A stretch of 64,000 bases of DNA from Marinimicrococcus flavescens (GTDB taxonomy: Bacteria > Pseudomonadota > Alphaproteobacteria > Geminicoccales > Geminicoccaceae). The notes under the pieces are model-generated. The model searched no databases, was not told where the DNA came from, and was given only the letters and a program-made list of their open reading frames with translations. Both the position numbers and the translations under genes were made by a program. Shown piece after piece: positions 28,011 through 37,191 of the stretch. The stretch is from contig JARGEQ010000126.1 of NCBI GenBank assembly GCA_029211145.1, positions 124,001 to 188,000 on the forward strand. The letters run 5' to 3'. Position 1 is the first letter of the stretch. Each line of letters opens with the position of its first letter.

Positions 28011-29246
28011 TTGCACGCCATCGTCCCGCATCACGTCGAGCAGCATGCCGAGGCGGCCGCCGCCTTGTGGACGCTGCGCCACGCCGCCACCGATCAGCCG
28101 CACTGCGCGATCCGCCATCTGGTACGGGTGGAGGAGCGTCTGGGGGCGCATCTCGGCGCCGTCAGGGCGGGCGGCGGAGACGGGCTCGCCGCCGCCTGCG
28201 AGCGCCTCGCGCAGCGCGGCGGCCCGGGCGAGCTCTTCGTGGCGGCCCTGCTGGCGCTGGAGGCGGGCGACCGGGCGCTCCTCGACGAGCTGGTCGAGCT
28301 CGCCCGCCTCCAGCCGGAGACCCAGGCAGGCCTTCTGGGCGCCCTGGGCTGGATTGCTCCCCGGCGCCTTGCCCCGTTCCTGCGGCCGTGGCTGGCCGGC
28401 GACGGCTTCTCCCGCTGCCTCGGCCTTGCCGCCTGCTCCGCCCACCGCAGCGATGCCGGCGCGGCGCTGGAGCGGCTGGTGGAGGACCCGGAGCCCGCGG
28501 TCCGCGGCCGGGCGCTGCGCCTCGCCGGCGAGCTGGGGCGCGCCGATCTGTGTGCCGCCGCCGCCGCCGCCGCCGACGAGAGCCATGGCCCGGCCGCCTT
28601 GTGGGGCGCCTGGGCGGCAGCCTTGCTGGGCGATCCGGCAGCCGGCCTGCCGGTGCTCGAACAGGCGGCCGAGAACGAGCCCGACGGCGGGCCGGCGCTC
28701 GACGCGGCCGTTCGCGCGGCTCGGCGGGAGACCGCCCGCGCCTGGATCCGCGGGCTGGGCGAGGATCCCCGCCGCGGCCGGCTCATGGTGCGCGCATTGG
28801 GCATCCTGGGGGATCCGGCGGGCGTGCCCTGGCTGCTCGGCCGCATGGCCGATCCCGAGCTCGCGCGGGCCGCCGGCGAGAGCTTCGCCTTGCTGACCGG
28901 AGTCGATCTCGCCCATGACGATCTTGCCGCCGACACACCCCCTGATCTCGCCCTCGGGCCGGAGGCCGGGCTCGCGGCGGACGGCCTCCCGGCGGACCCC
29001 GATGCTGGCCTCCCCTGGCCCGATCCCGACCTGGTGCGCGACTGGTGGGAGCGGCGTGGCGGCATGCTCGCCCGCGGCAGCCGCTACATCCTCGGCCGGC
29101 CGGTCGACACGGACGGCTGCAAGGCGGCATGGAGCCAGGGCTTCCAGCGCCAGCGGCGCGCCGCCGCCTACGAGCTGGCGCTGATGCGGCCGGATGTGAA
29201 GCTCCGCAATTGGCGCGCCCGTCTGCTGCCACGGGGCAACAGCTAA
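28011..29246 (+). CDS. HEAT-repeat protein of the TIGR02270 family
   Basis: About 411 residues, rich in Ala, Leu and Arg and built of helical repeats: LGALGWIAPRRLAPFLRPWL, RLVEDPEPAVRGRALRLAGE, VRALGILGDPAGVPWLLGRM. The start HHVEQHAEAAAALWTLRHAA and the C-terminal half with RGSRYILGRP and W-x-R-AR resemble TIGR02270, proteins often encoded beside type VI secretion genes. None are present here. No ATG fits well: TTG at 28011 is the best start, with GTG at 27933 further upstream; both lack a convincing ribosome site. It is a likely scaffold protein. Confidence 0.7.
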   Translation: MHAIVPHHVEQHAEAAAALWTLRHAATDQPHCAIRHLVRVEERLGAHLGAVRAGGGDGLAAACERLAQRGGPGELFVAALLALEAGDRALLDELVELARLQPETQAGLLGALGWIAPRRLAPFLRPWLAGDGFSRCLGLAACSAHRSDAGAALERLVEDPEPAVRGRALRLAGELGRADLCAAAAAAADESHGPAALWGAWAAALLGDPAAGLPVLEQAAENEPDGGPALDAAVRAARRETARAWIRGLGEDPRRGRLMVRALGILGDPAGVPWLLGRMADPELARAAGESFALLTGVDLAHDDLAADTPPDLALGPEAGLAADGLPADPDAGLPWPDPDLVRDWWERRGGMLARGSRYILGRPVDTDGCKAAWSQGFQRQRRAAAYELALMRPDVKLRNWRARLLPRGNS

Positions 29247-29351
29247 GCGGACCGCAGACAGGCGGAGGGGTGCGGCGACGTCATGGAGATGTCTTGCGGA
29301 TCAGCGCCGGGCCGGACGGCCCTTGCGGAAGAAACTGTGCATCGGAGAGCT

Positions 29352-29427
<76 letters not shown>

Positions 29428-29444
29428 ACCGGGATGCGGGCGGA

Positions 29445-29473
29445 TATTTAGAGGGTTCACCGCCCGCTGGCAA
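29445..29473 (-). promoter_or_regulatory. promoter of tRNA-Ala copy A
   Basis: On the minus strand TTGCCA (29473-29468) and TAAATA (29450-29445) are spaced by 17 bases, with the tRNA 5' end 17 bases beyond the -10. Better than the copy B promoter at the -10. Confidence 0.7.
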
Positions 29474-29593
29474 GCCGCCGATGACAGCCGCGAGGCAGGA
29501 AAAACGACCTGCGGTGGGGTCGTGGCGGAAGAGCTGCGCCCCGGCCCCGCCCGGCCCGCCCCGGCGAGCGTCACGAGAAAGACGGCAGAACGC

Positions 29594-29622
29594 AAAAAGC
29601 CGCGGCCCATGCTGAACCGCGG
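29594..29622 (-). terminator. intrinsic terminator after tRNA-Ala copy B
   Basis: On the minus strand CCGCGG (29622-29617) pairs with CCGCGG (29605-29600) around an 11-base loop, followed by CTTTTTGCGTT. It lies about 50 bases after the 3' end of copy B, so copy B and copy A are separate transcripts. Confidence 0.8.
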
Positions 29623-29673
29623 TCACCGGCGGGCCAGAGGCCCTGCGCCGAAGAAGATGTGCATCGGAGAGCT

Positions 29674-29749
<76 letters not shown>

Positions 29750-29766
29750 ACCGGGATGCGGGCGGA

Positions 29767-29795
29767 TCTCTAGGAAGTTCACCGCCCGCTGGCAA
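29767..29795 (-). promoter_or_regulatory. promoter of tRNA-Ala copy B
   Basis: On the minus strand TTGCCA (29795-29790), a 17-base spacer, then TAGAGA (29772-29767). The -35 and spacer match copy A; the -10 differs and is farther from consensus. Confidence 0.6.
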
Positions 29796-29805
29796 GAGGT
29801 TTTTT

Positions 29806-30204
29806 TCAGCGGTCCTCGTGGTCGCCGATGTCGCTGTCGATGACCTCGCTCATGTCCTCGTCGTCGCCGAGATCTGCGGGATCCTCGATCAGCGCGCGCT
29901 CCTCGTCGGCGTCGTCCTCGTCGTCGCCGGCATCATCGGTCTCGACCTCCTCGACATCCTCGGCCTCGGTCTCGTCCTCCTCGACCTCGACCTCTTCTTC
30001 GATCTCGTCCTCGACTTCAGGCTTCTTCGCCACCGCGGCCGCGGTGGTGCGGGTGCTCGTGCGCGAGCGGCGGGCACGCCCGGCCGTCTCGAGGTCCACC
30101 ACGGCCCCGCAGGCCGGGCAGGCAACGGGCGATCGCCCGAAATCGTAGAAGCGCGCACTGCACGCCTGGCAGGTGCGTTTGGTGCCCCATTCCGGCTTGG
30201 CCAC
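29806..30204 (-). CDS. TIGR02300 / FYDLN-acid domain protein
   Basis: A 132-residue protein with a zinc-ribbon-like N-terminus: Cys12 and Cys15 in TCQACSARFYDFGRSP, and Cys29 and Cys32 in ACPACGA. Here FYDF replaces the usual FYDLN. The second half, after a basic RRSRTSTRT stretch, is almost entirely Glu and Asp. This two-part structure defines the family, found in Alphaproteobacteria next to aroA; its function is not known. Start is GTG at 30204 with GGGAGAG six bases upstream. It is divergent from aroA. Confidence 0.92.
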   Translation of the reverse strand: MAKPEWGTKRTCQACSARFYDFGRSPVACPACGAVVDLETAGRARRSRTSTRTTAAAVAKKPEVEDEIEEEVEVEEDETEAEDVEEVETDDAGDDEDDADEERALIEDPADLGDDEDMSEVIDSDIGDHEDR

Positions 30205-30366
30205 GCGCGTCTCTCCCAATAGGGTCCAGTATGGCGTTGGGCGAAGGCAATTGCCATGATCGCCCCCACCTGTCAAAAGCAAAGCGCGCCGCCTTTCCGG
30301 GCCTTTTTCGTGACGTCCGCGATGCGGCCCGAGGCCACGCTCGGTTCCCAGGAGACGGGTCTTTTC

Positions 30367-31692
30367 ATGCAGCTGCGAGCTTCGCCGCACGACGCGCTCT
30401 CGGGCGCCGTCGCGCTCCCCGGCGACAAGTCGATTTCCCATCGCTCCTTGATGTTTGCCGCCCTGGCGGTGGGCGAGAGCCGGATCACCGGCCTGCTCGA
30501 GGGCGAGGACGTGCTGAGCACCGCCTCGGCCCTGCGCCGGATGGGCGTGCCGGTCGAGCGCCACGCCGACGGCACCTGGGTGGTGCAGGGCGTGGGCGTG
30601 GGCGGCCTCGCCGAGCCGGAGGAGCCTCTCGACCTCGGGAATGCCGGGACCGGCGCCAGGCTGCTCATGGGCCTCCTGGCAGGCCACCCCTTCACCAGCT
30701 TCATGACCGGCGACGCCTCGCTTCGTGCCCGGCCGATGCGCCGGGTGATCGAGCCGTTGCGGCAGATGGGCGCAGCGTTCCTGGCCCGCAGCGGCGAGCG
30801 CCTGCCGCTGGCCGTCACGGGCCGCGCCGATCTGCTGCCGCTCGCCTGGGAGAGCGGGGTCGCCTCCGCCCAGGTGAAGTCGGCGATCCTGCTGGCGGGG
30901 CTGCACACACCAGGCCTTACCACGGTGATCGAGCCGCTTCCCTCGCGCGATCATACCGAGAGGATGCTCGCCGGCATGGGCGCGCGCGTGACCCGCGAGG
31001 CTCTTTCCGGCGGGCGCGTGCGCATCGGCATCGAAGGCCAGCCCGAGTTGCGCCCGCAGTCCTTCCGGGTTCCGGGCGATCCCTCCTCCGCGGCGTTCCC
31101 GGCTGTTGCCGCGGCGATCACCCCGGGGGCGGTCGTTCGCCTCGAGGGCGTCGGCCTCAACCCGCTGCGCACCGGTCTCTACACGACGCTCGCCGAGATG
31201 GGGGCCGATATCGCGGTCGACAATCGCCGCGAGGAAGCGGGCGAGGAGATCGGCGACATCACCGTGCGCGGCTCGGCTCTCGTCGGCGTCGAGGTGCCGC
31301 CCGGGCGCGCGCCCAGCATGATCGACGAGTACCCGGTGCTGGCGGTGGCCGCCGCCTTCGCGCGCGGGCGCACCGTGATGCGCGGGCTGGGCGAGCTCCG
31401 GGTCAAGGAAAGCGACCGGCTGAGCCTTATGGCCGAAGGTCTTGCCGCCTGCGGCGTCGATGTCATGGTCGAGGGCGACGACCTGATCGTCGAGGGCGGC
31501 CGTCAGCCGGCCGGCGGGGCGCTCATCGACGCCCATCTCGACCACCGCATCGCCATGAGCTTTCTCGTGCTGGGCGGCCGTGCCGCAGCACCGGTCACGG
31601 TCCAGGGTGCCGAGACCATCGAGACGAGCTTTCCGGGCTTCGCGTCGCTGATGACCGGGCTCGGCGCGCGGATCGGCGCGGTGGCCCCGTGA
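30367..31692 (+). CDS. aroA: 3-phosphoshikimate 1-carboxyvinyltransferase (EPSP synthase)
   Basis: Sixth step of the shikimate pathway, joining phosphoenolpyruvate to shikimate-3-phosphate. The 441-residue protein has ALPGDKSISHRSLMFAALA with the substrate-binding Lys and Arg, NAGTGARLLMGLLAG, GDASLRARPMRR, the DEYPVLAVAAAFA motif, LRVKESDRLSLMAEGL and DHRIAMSF. These fit the class II type common in Alphaproteobacteria, which often tolerates glyphosate. ATG at 30367 gives the usual short N-terminus, with AGGAG 12 bases ahead; ATG at 30322 is possible. Its stop overlaps the cmk start (GTGA). Confidence 0.94.
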   Translation: MQLRASPHDALSGAVALPGDKSISHRSLMFAALAVGESRITGLLEGEDVLSTASALRRMGVPVERHADGTWVVQGVGVGGLAEPEEPLDLGNAGTGARLLMGLLAGHPFTSFMTGDASLRARPMRRVIEPLRQMGAAFLARSGERLPLAVTGRADLLPLAWESGVASAQVKSAILLAGLHTPGLTTVIEPLPSRDHTERMLAGMGARVTREALSGGRVRIGIEGQPELRPQSFRVPGDPSSAAFPAVAAAITPGAVVRLEGVGLNPLRTGLYTTLAEMGADIAVDNRREEAGEEIGDITVRGSALVGVEVPPGRAPSMIDEYPVLAVAAAFARGRTVMRGLGELRVKESDRLSLMAEGLAACGVDVMVEGDDLIVEGGRQPAGGALIDAHLDHRIAMSFLVLGGRAAAPVTVQGAETIETSFPGFASLMTGLGARIGAVAP

Positions 31693-32372
31693 GCGGGCCG
31701 CTGGTGATCGCTGTCGACGGCCCGGCGGCTTCCGGCAAGAGCACCGTGGCGCGCCGCCTCGCCGCCCATTTCGGCCTGGCCTTTCTCGACACCGGTCTGC
31801 TCTACCGGGCCGTGGCCCGGCGCATGATCGACCGGCATCTCGACCCGGGCGACGCGCTCGCCGCCGCAGGCGAGGCCGAGGCGCTGGTGCCCGAGGACGT
31901 CGACGAGCGACGGCTGCGCGGCGAGGGCGTGGGTCAGGGCGCCTCGAAGGTGGCGGTGGTGCCGGCCGTGCGCGCCGCCCTCCTGCCCTTCCAGCGGCGC
32001 ATCGCCACCAGCGGCCGCGGCGCCGTGCTGGCGGGCCGCGACGTCGGCACCGTCATCTGCCCCGACGCCACCTGCAAGCTCTACGTCACCGCCTCGGTCG
32101 CCGAGCGTGCGCGGCGGCGTTTCGAGGAGTTGCGAGGGCGTGGCGAGGCGCCTATATACGAGCGCGTTCTGGAGGAGCTCATCGAGCGTGACCGGCGTGA
32201 TCAGGCGAGGTCGGTCGCGCCGCTGCGCATTGCCGACGACGCCTTGACGCTGGACACGACCCGGCTCGACGCCGACGCCTCCTTCGCCGAGGCGGTGCGG
32301 CTGGTCAGTGGACAGCTCTCCGGGCATGTCGACGCCGCCGGACGGCCGCAGGCCCAGCCGCGGACCGATTGA
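31689..32372 (+). CDS. cmk: cytidylate kinase
   Basis: A 227-residue kinase that phosphorylates CMP and dCMP using ATP. Walker A is VDGPAASGKSTVARRLA (about residues 9-25), followed by FLDTGLLYRAVA (nucleotide-binding TG-x-YR) and VLAGRDVGTVICPDA (GRD-x-GT motif). The RDRRDQARSVAPLRIADDA region is the lid and C-terminal nucleotide contact. Start is GTG at 31689, overlapping the aroA stop. The order aroA-cmk-rpsA is widely conserved. Confidence 0.94.
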   Translation: MSGPLVIAVDGPAASGKSTVARRLAAHFGLAFLDTGLLYRAVARRMIDRHLDPGDALAAAGEAEALVPEDVDERRLRGEGVGQGASKVAVVPAVRAALLPFQRRIATSGRGAVLAGRDVGTVICPDATCKLYVTASVAERARRRFEELRGRGEAPIYERVLEELIERDRRDQARSVAPLRIADDALTLDTTRLDADASFAEAVRLVSGQLSGHVDAAGRPQAQPRTD

Positions 32373-32433
32373 GACCTTTGTCTATAACCCTAACCCCGTC
32401 CGGCCATCCACCGGGCGGGCTGCTGGAGCAAGA

Positions 32434-34170
32434 ATGACCGAAAGCACCGTTGCCACCGACTTCAAGGCGTCGCGCGACGAGTTCGCCGCGATGCTCGACG
32501 AGCAGTTCGGCTCGTCCAGCCGCCTTGAAGGCACGGTCGTCAAGGGTCGCGTCGTCGCCATCGACGACGAGGTGGCGGTCGTCGACGTCGGGCTTAAGTC
32601 CGAGGGTCGCGTCCCGCTCAAGGAGTTCGCCGCGCCGGGGCAGGCCCCCGAGGTCAAGGTCGGCGACTCCGTCGAGGTCTATGTCGAGCGGTTCGAGAAC
32701 CGCAGCGGTGAGGCCGTTCTCTCGCGCGACAAGGCGCGCCGCGAGGAGAGCTGGAACCGCCTCGAGAAGGCCTTCAACGACCAGGCCAAGGTCGAGGGCC
32801 ACATCTTCGGCCGGGTCAAGGGCGGCTTTGCAGTCGACCTCGGCGGCGCCGTGGCGTTCCTGCCGGGCAGCCAGGTCGACATCCGCCCCGTGCGCGACGT
32901 CGGCCACCTGGTGAACAAGCAGGAGCCCTTCCTGATCCTCAAGATGGACCGTCGCCGCGGCAATATCGTCGTGTCGCGCCGTGCCGTCCTCGAGGAGAGC
33001 CGCGCCGAGCAGCGCAACGAGCTGCTGGCCAGCCTGCAGGAAGGCCAGATCCTCGAGGGCGTGGTCAAGAACATCACCGACTACGGTGCGTTCGTCGACC
33101 TGGGCGGCCTCGACGGTCTGCTGCACGTCACCGACATCTCCTGGCGCCGGGTCAACCACCCCAGCGACGTGCTGGGTGTCGGCCAGACCGTCAACGTGCA
33201 GGTCATCCGCTTCAACCGCGAGACCCAGCGCATCAGCCTCGGCATGAAGCAGCTCGAGGCGGATCCCTGGGAGGGCGTCGAGCTCAAGTACCCGAACGGC
33301 GCGAAGTTCAAGGGACGCGTCACCAACATCACCGACTACGGCGCCTTCGTGGAGCTGGAGCCGGGGGTCGAGGGTCTGGTCCACGTTTCCGAGATGAGCT
33401 GGACCAAGAAGAACATCCACCCCGGCAAGATCGTCTCGACCAGCCAGGAGGTCGAGGTGATGGTGCTGGAGGTCGATCCCGACAAGCGGCGCATCTCGCT
33501 TGGTCTCAAGCAGTGCCTCGAGAACCCCTGGGAGCGCTTCGTCGAATCGCATCCCGCGGGTGCGGAGGTCGAGGGCGAGATCAAGAACATCACCGAGTTC
33601 GGTCTGTTCATCGGCATCGACGCCGAGATCGACGGCATGGTCCACCTCTCCGACCTCGACTGGAACATGTCGGGCGAGGAGGCGGTCAAGCAGTACAGCA
33701 AGGGCGATACGCTCCGTGCCGTGGTGCTAGACGTCGACGTCGACAAGGAGCGGATCTCGCTGGGCGTCAAGCAGCTCTCCAGCGACCCGTTCAAGGAGGC
33801 CGTCTCGGGCCTCAAGCGCGGCGACCGCGTCACCTGCGTGATCAAGGAGATCACCCCGGGCGGCATCGAGGTCGAGACCGCGACGGGTGCCACCGGCTTC
33901 ATCCGCAAGGCAGAGCTGGCTCGCGACCGCGATGCCCAGCGGCCGGAGCGGTTCGCCGCCGGCGAGAAGCTGGACGCCAAGGTCATCAACCTCGACGCCA
34001 CGAACCGGCGCCTCTCCCTCTCGATCAAGGCTCTCGAGATCGAGGACGAGAAGCAGGCCATGGCCGACTACGGCTCGACCGACAGCGGCGCCAGCCTGGG
34101 CGACATCCTGGGTGCCGCACTGCGGCAGAAGCAGCAGGAGGACAAGCGCGAGGACTCCACCGAGGAGTAA
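32434..34170 (+). CDS. rpsA: 30S ribosomal protein S1
   Basis: A 578-residue protein with six S1 (OB-fold) repeats, at about residues 31-100, 118-182, 203-271, 288-358, 375-445 and 463-530. Each of the middle repeats has the [11 protein letters not shown]-type beta strand and the W-x-RIS-LGxKQ ending. The protein binds mRNA at the platform of the 30S subunit and helps translate structured or weak-site messages. GGAG is seven bases before ATG at 32434. It is followed by a strong terminator. The C-terminal tail is charged and rich in Asp/Ser/Glu. Confidence 0.97.
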   Translation: MTESTVATDFKASRDEFAAMLDEQFGSSSRLEGTVVKGRVVAIDDEVAVVDVGLKSEGRVPLKEFAAPGQAPEVKVGDSVEVYVERFENRSGEAVLSRDKARREESWNRLEKAFNDQAKVEGHIFGRVKGGFAVDLGGAVAFLPGSQVDIRPVRDVGHLVNKQEPFLILKMDRRRGNIVVSRRAVLEESRAEQRNELLASLQEGQILEGVVKNITDYGAFVDLGGLDGLLHVTDISWRRVNHPSDVLGVGQTVNVQVIRFNRETQRISLGMKQLEADPWEGVELKYPNGAKFKGRVTNITDYGAFVELEPGVEGLVHVSEMSWTKKNIHPGKIVSTSQEVEVMVLEVDPDKRRISLGLKQCLENPWERFVESHPAGAEVEGEIKNITEFGLFIGIDAEIDGMVHLSDLDWNMSGEEAVKQYSKGDTLRAVVLDVDVDKERISLGVKQLSSDPFKEAVSGLKRGDRVTCVIKEITPGGIEVETATGATGFIRKAELARDRDAQRPERFAAGEKLDAKVINLDATNRRLSLSIKALEIEDEKQAMADYGSTDSGASLGDILGAALRQKQQEDKREDSTEE

Positions 34171-34197
34171 TCGGCGCCTGACGCTCCGAAGCTACCG

Positions 34198-34232
34198 ACC
34201 GGCCGGGCCCTCGCCCGGCCGGTTTTCTTTTT
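34198..34232 (+). terminator. strong intrinsic terminator after rpsA
   Basis: ACCGGCCGGGC (34198-34208) pairs perfectly with GCCCGGCCGGT (34213-34223) around a 4-base loop CCTC, giving an 11-bp stem, and is followed by TTTCTTTTTG. It ends the aroA-cmk-rpsA unit 28 bases after the rpsA stop. Confidence 0.95.
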
Positions 34233-34360
34233 GCGGCGGCTACTTGCAGGGCCTGCCGTTCCTTGACGCTCGATCGGCCTCTCTGGCAGTCTCCTGCGGT
34301 CCAAGCGCGGCCGGGCATCCTGCCACGGCCGCGCCGGCCCCCGCGCATGGTGACCGGCAC

Positions 34361-34642
34361 ATGACGAAGTCTGACCTCATCAAGCGGCTGGCGGCTGCCA
34401 ACCCGCATCTCTACCAGCGCGACATCGAGCGCATCGTGGCGACGGTCTTCGAGGAGATCAGCGCCGCCCTGGAGCGCGGCGACCGGGTCGAGCTGCGCGG
34501 CTTCGGGGCCTTCTCGGTGCGGCCGCGCTCCGCCCGGGTCGGCCGCAACCCGCGCACCGGCCGCGAGGTCGAGGTGCCCGACAAGGTCGTCCCCTATTTC
34601 AAGACCGGCAAGGAGTTGCGCGAGCGGCTCAACGAGTCCTGA
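34361..34642 (+). CDS. ihfB: integration host factor subunit beta
   Basis: A 93-residue DNA-bending protein of the HU/IHF family. It has [17 protein letters not shown] at the start, the dimer core [19 protein letters not shown], and the DNA-binding arm [20 protein letters not shown] with the intercalating proline. It acts with IhfA as a heterodimer that bends DNA by about 160 degrees. Directly downstream of rpsA, as in many Proteobacteria. The region between holds the rpsA terminator, so it likely has its own promoter. Confidence 0.95.
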   Translation: MTKSDLIKRLAAANPHLYQRDIERIVATVFEEISAALERGDRVELRGFGAFSVRPRSARVGRNPRTGREVEVPDKVVPYFKTGKELRERLNES

Positions 34643-34667
34643 AGCCGGCCGCCTCGGAACGGAAAAC

Positions 34668-35021
34668 ATGCTCAAGATCATCCGCCTTCTTCTGGCCGTC
34701 GCGGCAGCGGTGGCGATCATCCTGTTCGCCGTGGCCAACCGCCAGCCGGTCGATGTGAGCTTCTGGCCCACGCCGTTCGTGACCGACATGCCGCTTTGGG
34801 GCGTGTTCGTGATCGGCCTGCTGGTGGGCGTGCTGGTGGGCGGCGTCGCCTCGTGGCTGGCCGGCTGGAAGTCGCGCCGCGAGGGGCGCCAGGCACGCCG
34901 CCGCGTCGTCGCCCTCGAGGCGCGTGAGCAGCTGCGCCGCGAGGAGCAGGCGCGCGCCGAGGCCCAGGAGGTTCGTCAGCGCCGCGAGCGCAGCACCGCC
35001 CTTGCCCATACCGGAAGCTGA
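34668..35021 (+). CDS. LapA family membrane protein (DUF1049)
   Basis: A 117-residue protein with two membrane segments: LLLAVAAAVAIILFAVANRQ (about 7-26) and WGVFVIGLLVGVLVGGVASWL (about 44-64), separated by the PVDVSFWPTPF motif common to LapA/YciS proteins. A basic, coiled C-terminal tail follows (KSRREGRQARRR and EEQARAEAQEVRQ). In enterobacteria LapA works with LapB to regulate LPS synthesis; here LapB is not seen. It starts 25 bases after ihfB and stops five bases before the next gene. Confidence 0.85.
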   Translation: MLKIIRLLLAVAAAVAIILFAVANRQPVDVSFWPTPFVTDMPLWGVFVIGLLVGVLVGGVASWLAGWKSRREGRQARRRVVALEAREQLRREEQARAEAQEVRQRRERSTALAHTGS

Positions 35022-35025
35022 TCTC

Positions 35026-36000
35026 ATGAGCCCTGCCGACCGCGCCCGAATCGCGCGCACGCCCCGCCTGTTCGATGCCGCCGCCGTCGCCGCAGCCCTG
35101 CCCTACGGGCCGCTCGTGGACCGGCTGGGCGAGGCCTTCCGCAAGGGCGCCCACGCGCCGGTGCGCCACCATCATGGGATCGAGCGGCCCGGCGCCGTCG
35201 ACGCCACCTTGATGCTGATGCCGGCCTGGATTCCGGGCGAGGCCACCGGCGTGAAGCTGGTCCATGTCTGCCCCGGCAACGAGAAGCTGGGCCTGCCCAG
35301 CGTGCCGGGCCTCTACGTGCTCTATGACGGGCCCACGGGGATGCCGCAGGCGGTCCTCGACGGCACCGAGCTCACAGTCCGGCGCACCGCCTGTGCGTCG
35401 GCTCTGGCGGCCCGCCATCTCGCCCGCGCCGACGCCTCGCGGCTGCTCATGGTGGGTGCCGGCGCGCTCTCGGCCCATCTCGTCCGGGCCCATACCTCGG
35501 TACGGCCGATACGCCACGTCACGGTCTGGAACCGCACCGCGGCGCGGGCCGAGGCGCTTGTCGACCAGCTTCGCGGCGAGGGGTTCGAGGTGGAGCTGGC
35601 GCGCGACCTCGAGGCGGCCGCCGGCAGGGCCGACATCGTCTCCTGCTGCACCATGAGCAGCGAGCCGGTGCTCCACGGCGCCTGGCTGCGCCCCGGCACC
35701 CACGTCGACCTGGTGGGCGCCTTCAAGCCGGTCATGCGCGAGAGCGACGACGAGGTGATGCGCCGCGGCACGGTGTTCGTCGACACGTTCGACGGCGCCA
35801 TGGCCGAGGCCGGCGACATCCTCCGGGCCATCGAGTCCGGCGCCCTGACCCGCGAGAAGCTCGCCGCCGATCTGGCCCTGCTGTGCCGCGGCGAGCATCC
35901 CGGCCGGCGCAGCGAGGACGAGATCACCGTCTTCAAGTCGTGCGGCACCGCGCTCGAGGACCTGGCGGCGGCACGCATGGTGGCCGAGAGCGCAGCTTGA
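35026..36000 (+). CDS. ornithine cyclodeaminase / mu-crystallin family protein
   Basis: A 324-residue protein of the OCD/mu-crystallin superfamily, enzymes that deaminate ornithine or reduce cyclic ketimines such as pyrroline-2-carboxylate with NAD(P)H. The Rossmann loop VGAGALSAHLVRAH (about 142-155) lacks the usual GxGxQ middle but keeps the fold; VWNRTAARAEALVDQL carries the nucleotide-specificity Arg. VKLVHVCPGN, PTGMPQAVLDGTELTVRRTA and VDLVGAFKPVMRE are family motifs. The start follows the LapA gene by four bases. It overlaps the flavin oxidoreductase downstream. Which reaction it runs is not decided by sequence. Confidence 0.82.
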   Translation: MSPADRARIARTPRLFDAAAVAAALPYGPLVDRLGEAFRKGAHAPVRHHHGIERPGAVDATLMLMPAWIPGEATGVKLVHVCPGNEKLGLPSVPGLYVLYDGPTGMPQAVLDGTELTVRRTACASALAARHLARADASRLLMVGAGALSAHLVRAHTSVRPIRHVTVWNRTAARAEALVDQLRGEGFEVELARDLEAAAGRADIVSCCTMSSEPVLHGAWLRPGTHVDLVGAFKPVMRESDDEVMRRGTVFVDTFDGAMAEAGDILRAIESGALTREKLAADLALLCRGEHPGRRSEDEITVFKSCGTALEDLAAARMVAESAA

Positions 36001-37103
36001 GGATCATCATCGTCGGCGCCGGGCTGATGGGCCTGGCCACCGCCTGGGCCCTGGCCCGGGCGGGCCATCGCCCGGTGCTCTACGAGCGCGGGCCGGTGCC
36101 CAACCCTTTGGCCTCGTCCTTCGACCGCCACCGCGTCATCCGCTACGGCTACGGCCCGATGCACGTCTATGCGGCGATGGTGCGCGAGGCGTTCGATGCC
36201 TGGGAGGAGCTCTGGGACGATCTGGGCGAGCGCCACTATGTGGAAGCCGGCCAGCTCGCCACCGGGCCGGCCGACGATCCGTGGCTGGCGGCCTCGCGCC
36301 GCTCCCTGGAGATCCTGGGCGAGCCGGTCGAGGAGCTTTGCAGCACCGATCTCGCCGCCCGTTTCCCGATGATCGACCCGGAGCGCACGCCGCACGCCTG
36401 GTTCACGCCCCATGCCGGCGCCCTGCTGGCCGACCGGATCGTCACGGGCCTTGCCCGCCATCTGGTCGAGAAGGGCGTCGCCATCGAGAGCAACCGCGAG
36501 GTGGTGGCGCTCGACCAGGAGCGCGGCATCGTCCGCTTCGCCGACGGGAGCCACGACCAGGGCGACATGGTGCTGGTGAGCGCTGGCGTGTGGGTCGGGC
36601 GGCTGCTGCCGGAGCTGGCCCCCCGCCTGCGCCCGTCGCGCCAGGTGGTGGTCTATGTCGAGCCGCCCGCCGACCTCGCCCCGGCCTGGCGGCAGGGTCC
36701 GGTCCTCACCGACGTCGACAGCCGTGCCGGCAGCATCTTCTATACGCTGCCCTCGGTGGCCGGCGCCGGGCTCAAGTTCGGCGATCACCGCTTCACGCTG
36801 GGCGGCGACCCCGATGGCGACCGCACGCCGCGTCCCCAGGAAATCGCCGAGGTGATGGCGCTGGCCGGCCGCCGGCTGCGCACGCCGGAGCGCTACCGCG
36901 TCGCCGAGGCCAAAAGCTGCTTTTACACGGTGGCCGAGGACGAGCGGTTCGTGGCCGAGCTGCAGGGGCGCACCCTGGTCGTGAGCGCCTGCTCGGGCCA
37001 CGGCTTCAAGTTCGGCGCGGCGATCGGCCGGCGCACTGCTTCGGCGCTGACCGGCGGGCTCGATGTCGCGGCCTTCCGCGAGTGGCTCTCCGCGGAAGGC
37101 TGA
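35997..37103 (+). CDS. FAD-dependent amine/amino-acid oxidoreductase (DAO family)
   Basis: A 368-residue flavoprotein of the D-amino-acid oxidase superfamily, closest in build to sarcosine oxidase/N-methyl-tryptophan oxidase. The FAD-binding N-terminus is IIIVGAGLMGLATAWALARA with the acidic ribose residue in VLYERGP. The DRHRVIRYGYG segment and the C-terminal VSACSGHGFKFGAAIGR are hallmarks. Start is TTG at 35997, whose last bases are the stop TGA of the upstream gene, so translation is coupled. Products of such oxidases are imines or keto acids, which a ketimine reductase could use; the pair may be one short pathway (inference). Confidence 0.85.
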   Translation: MRIIIVGAGLMGLATAWALARAGHRPVLYERGPVPNPLASSFDRHRVIRYGYGPMHVYAAMVREAFDAWEELWDDLGERHYVEAGQLATGPADDPWLAASRRSLEILGEPVEELCSTDLAARFPMIDPERTPHAWFTPHAGALLADRIVTGLARHLVEKGVAIESNREVVALDQERGIVRFADGSHDQGDMVLVSAGVWVGRLLPELAPRLRPSRQVVVYVEPPADLAPAWRQGPVLTDVDSRAGSIFYTLPSVAGAGLKFGDHRFTLGGDPDGDRTPRPQEIAEVMALAGRRLRTPERYRVAEAKSCFYTVAEDERFVAELQGRTLVVSACSGHGFKFGAAIGRRTASALTGGLDVAAFREWLSAEG

Positions 37104-37119
37104 GCCGCACCGCCTTTCT

Positions 37120-37148
37120 TTGGCAAGCGCCGCCGGCTCTGGTATAAG
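37120..37148 (+). promoter_or_regulatory. strong sigma70-type promoter upstream of pyrF
   Basis: TTGGCA (37120-37125) and TATAAG (37143-37148) with a 17-base spacer, each one base from consensus. Transcription should start near 37155. ATG at 37165 would then have only about 10 leader bases, which favours the GTG at 37192 as the pyrF start. Confidence 0.78.
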
Positions 37149-37191
37149 CCGCGCCGCATCCGCCATGATCGATCCAACAGGCAGGCGTACC

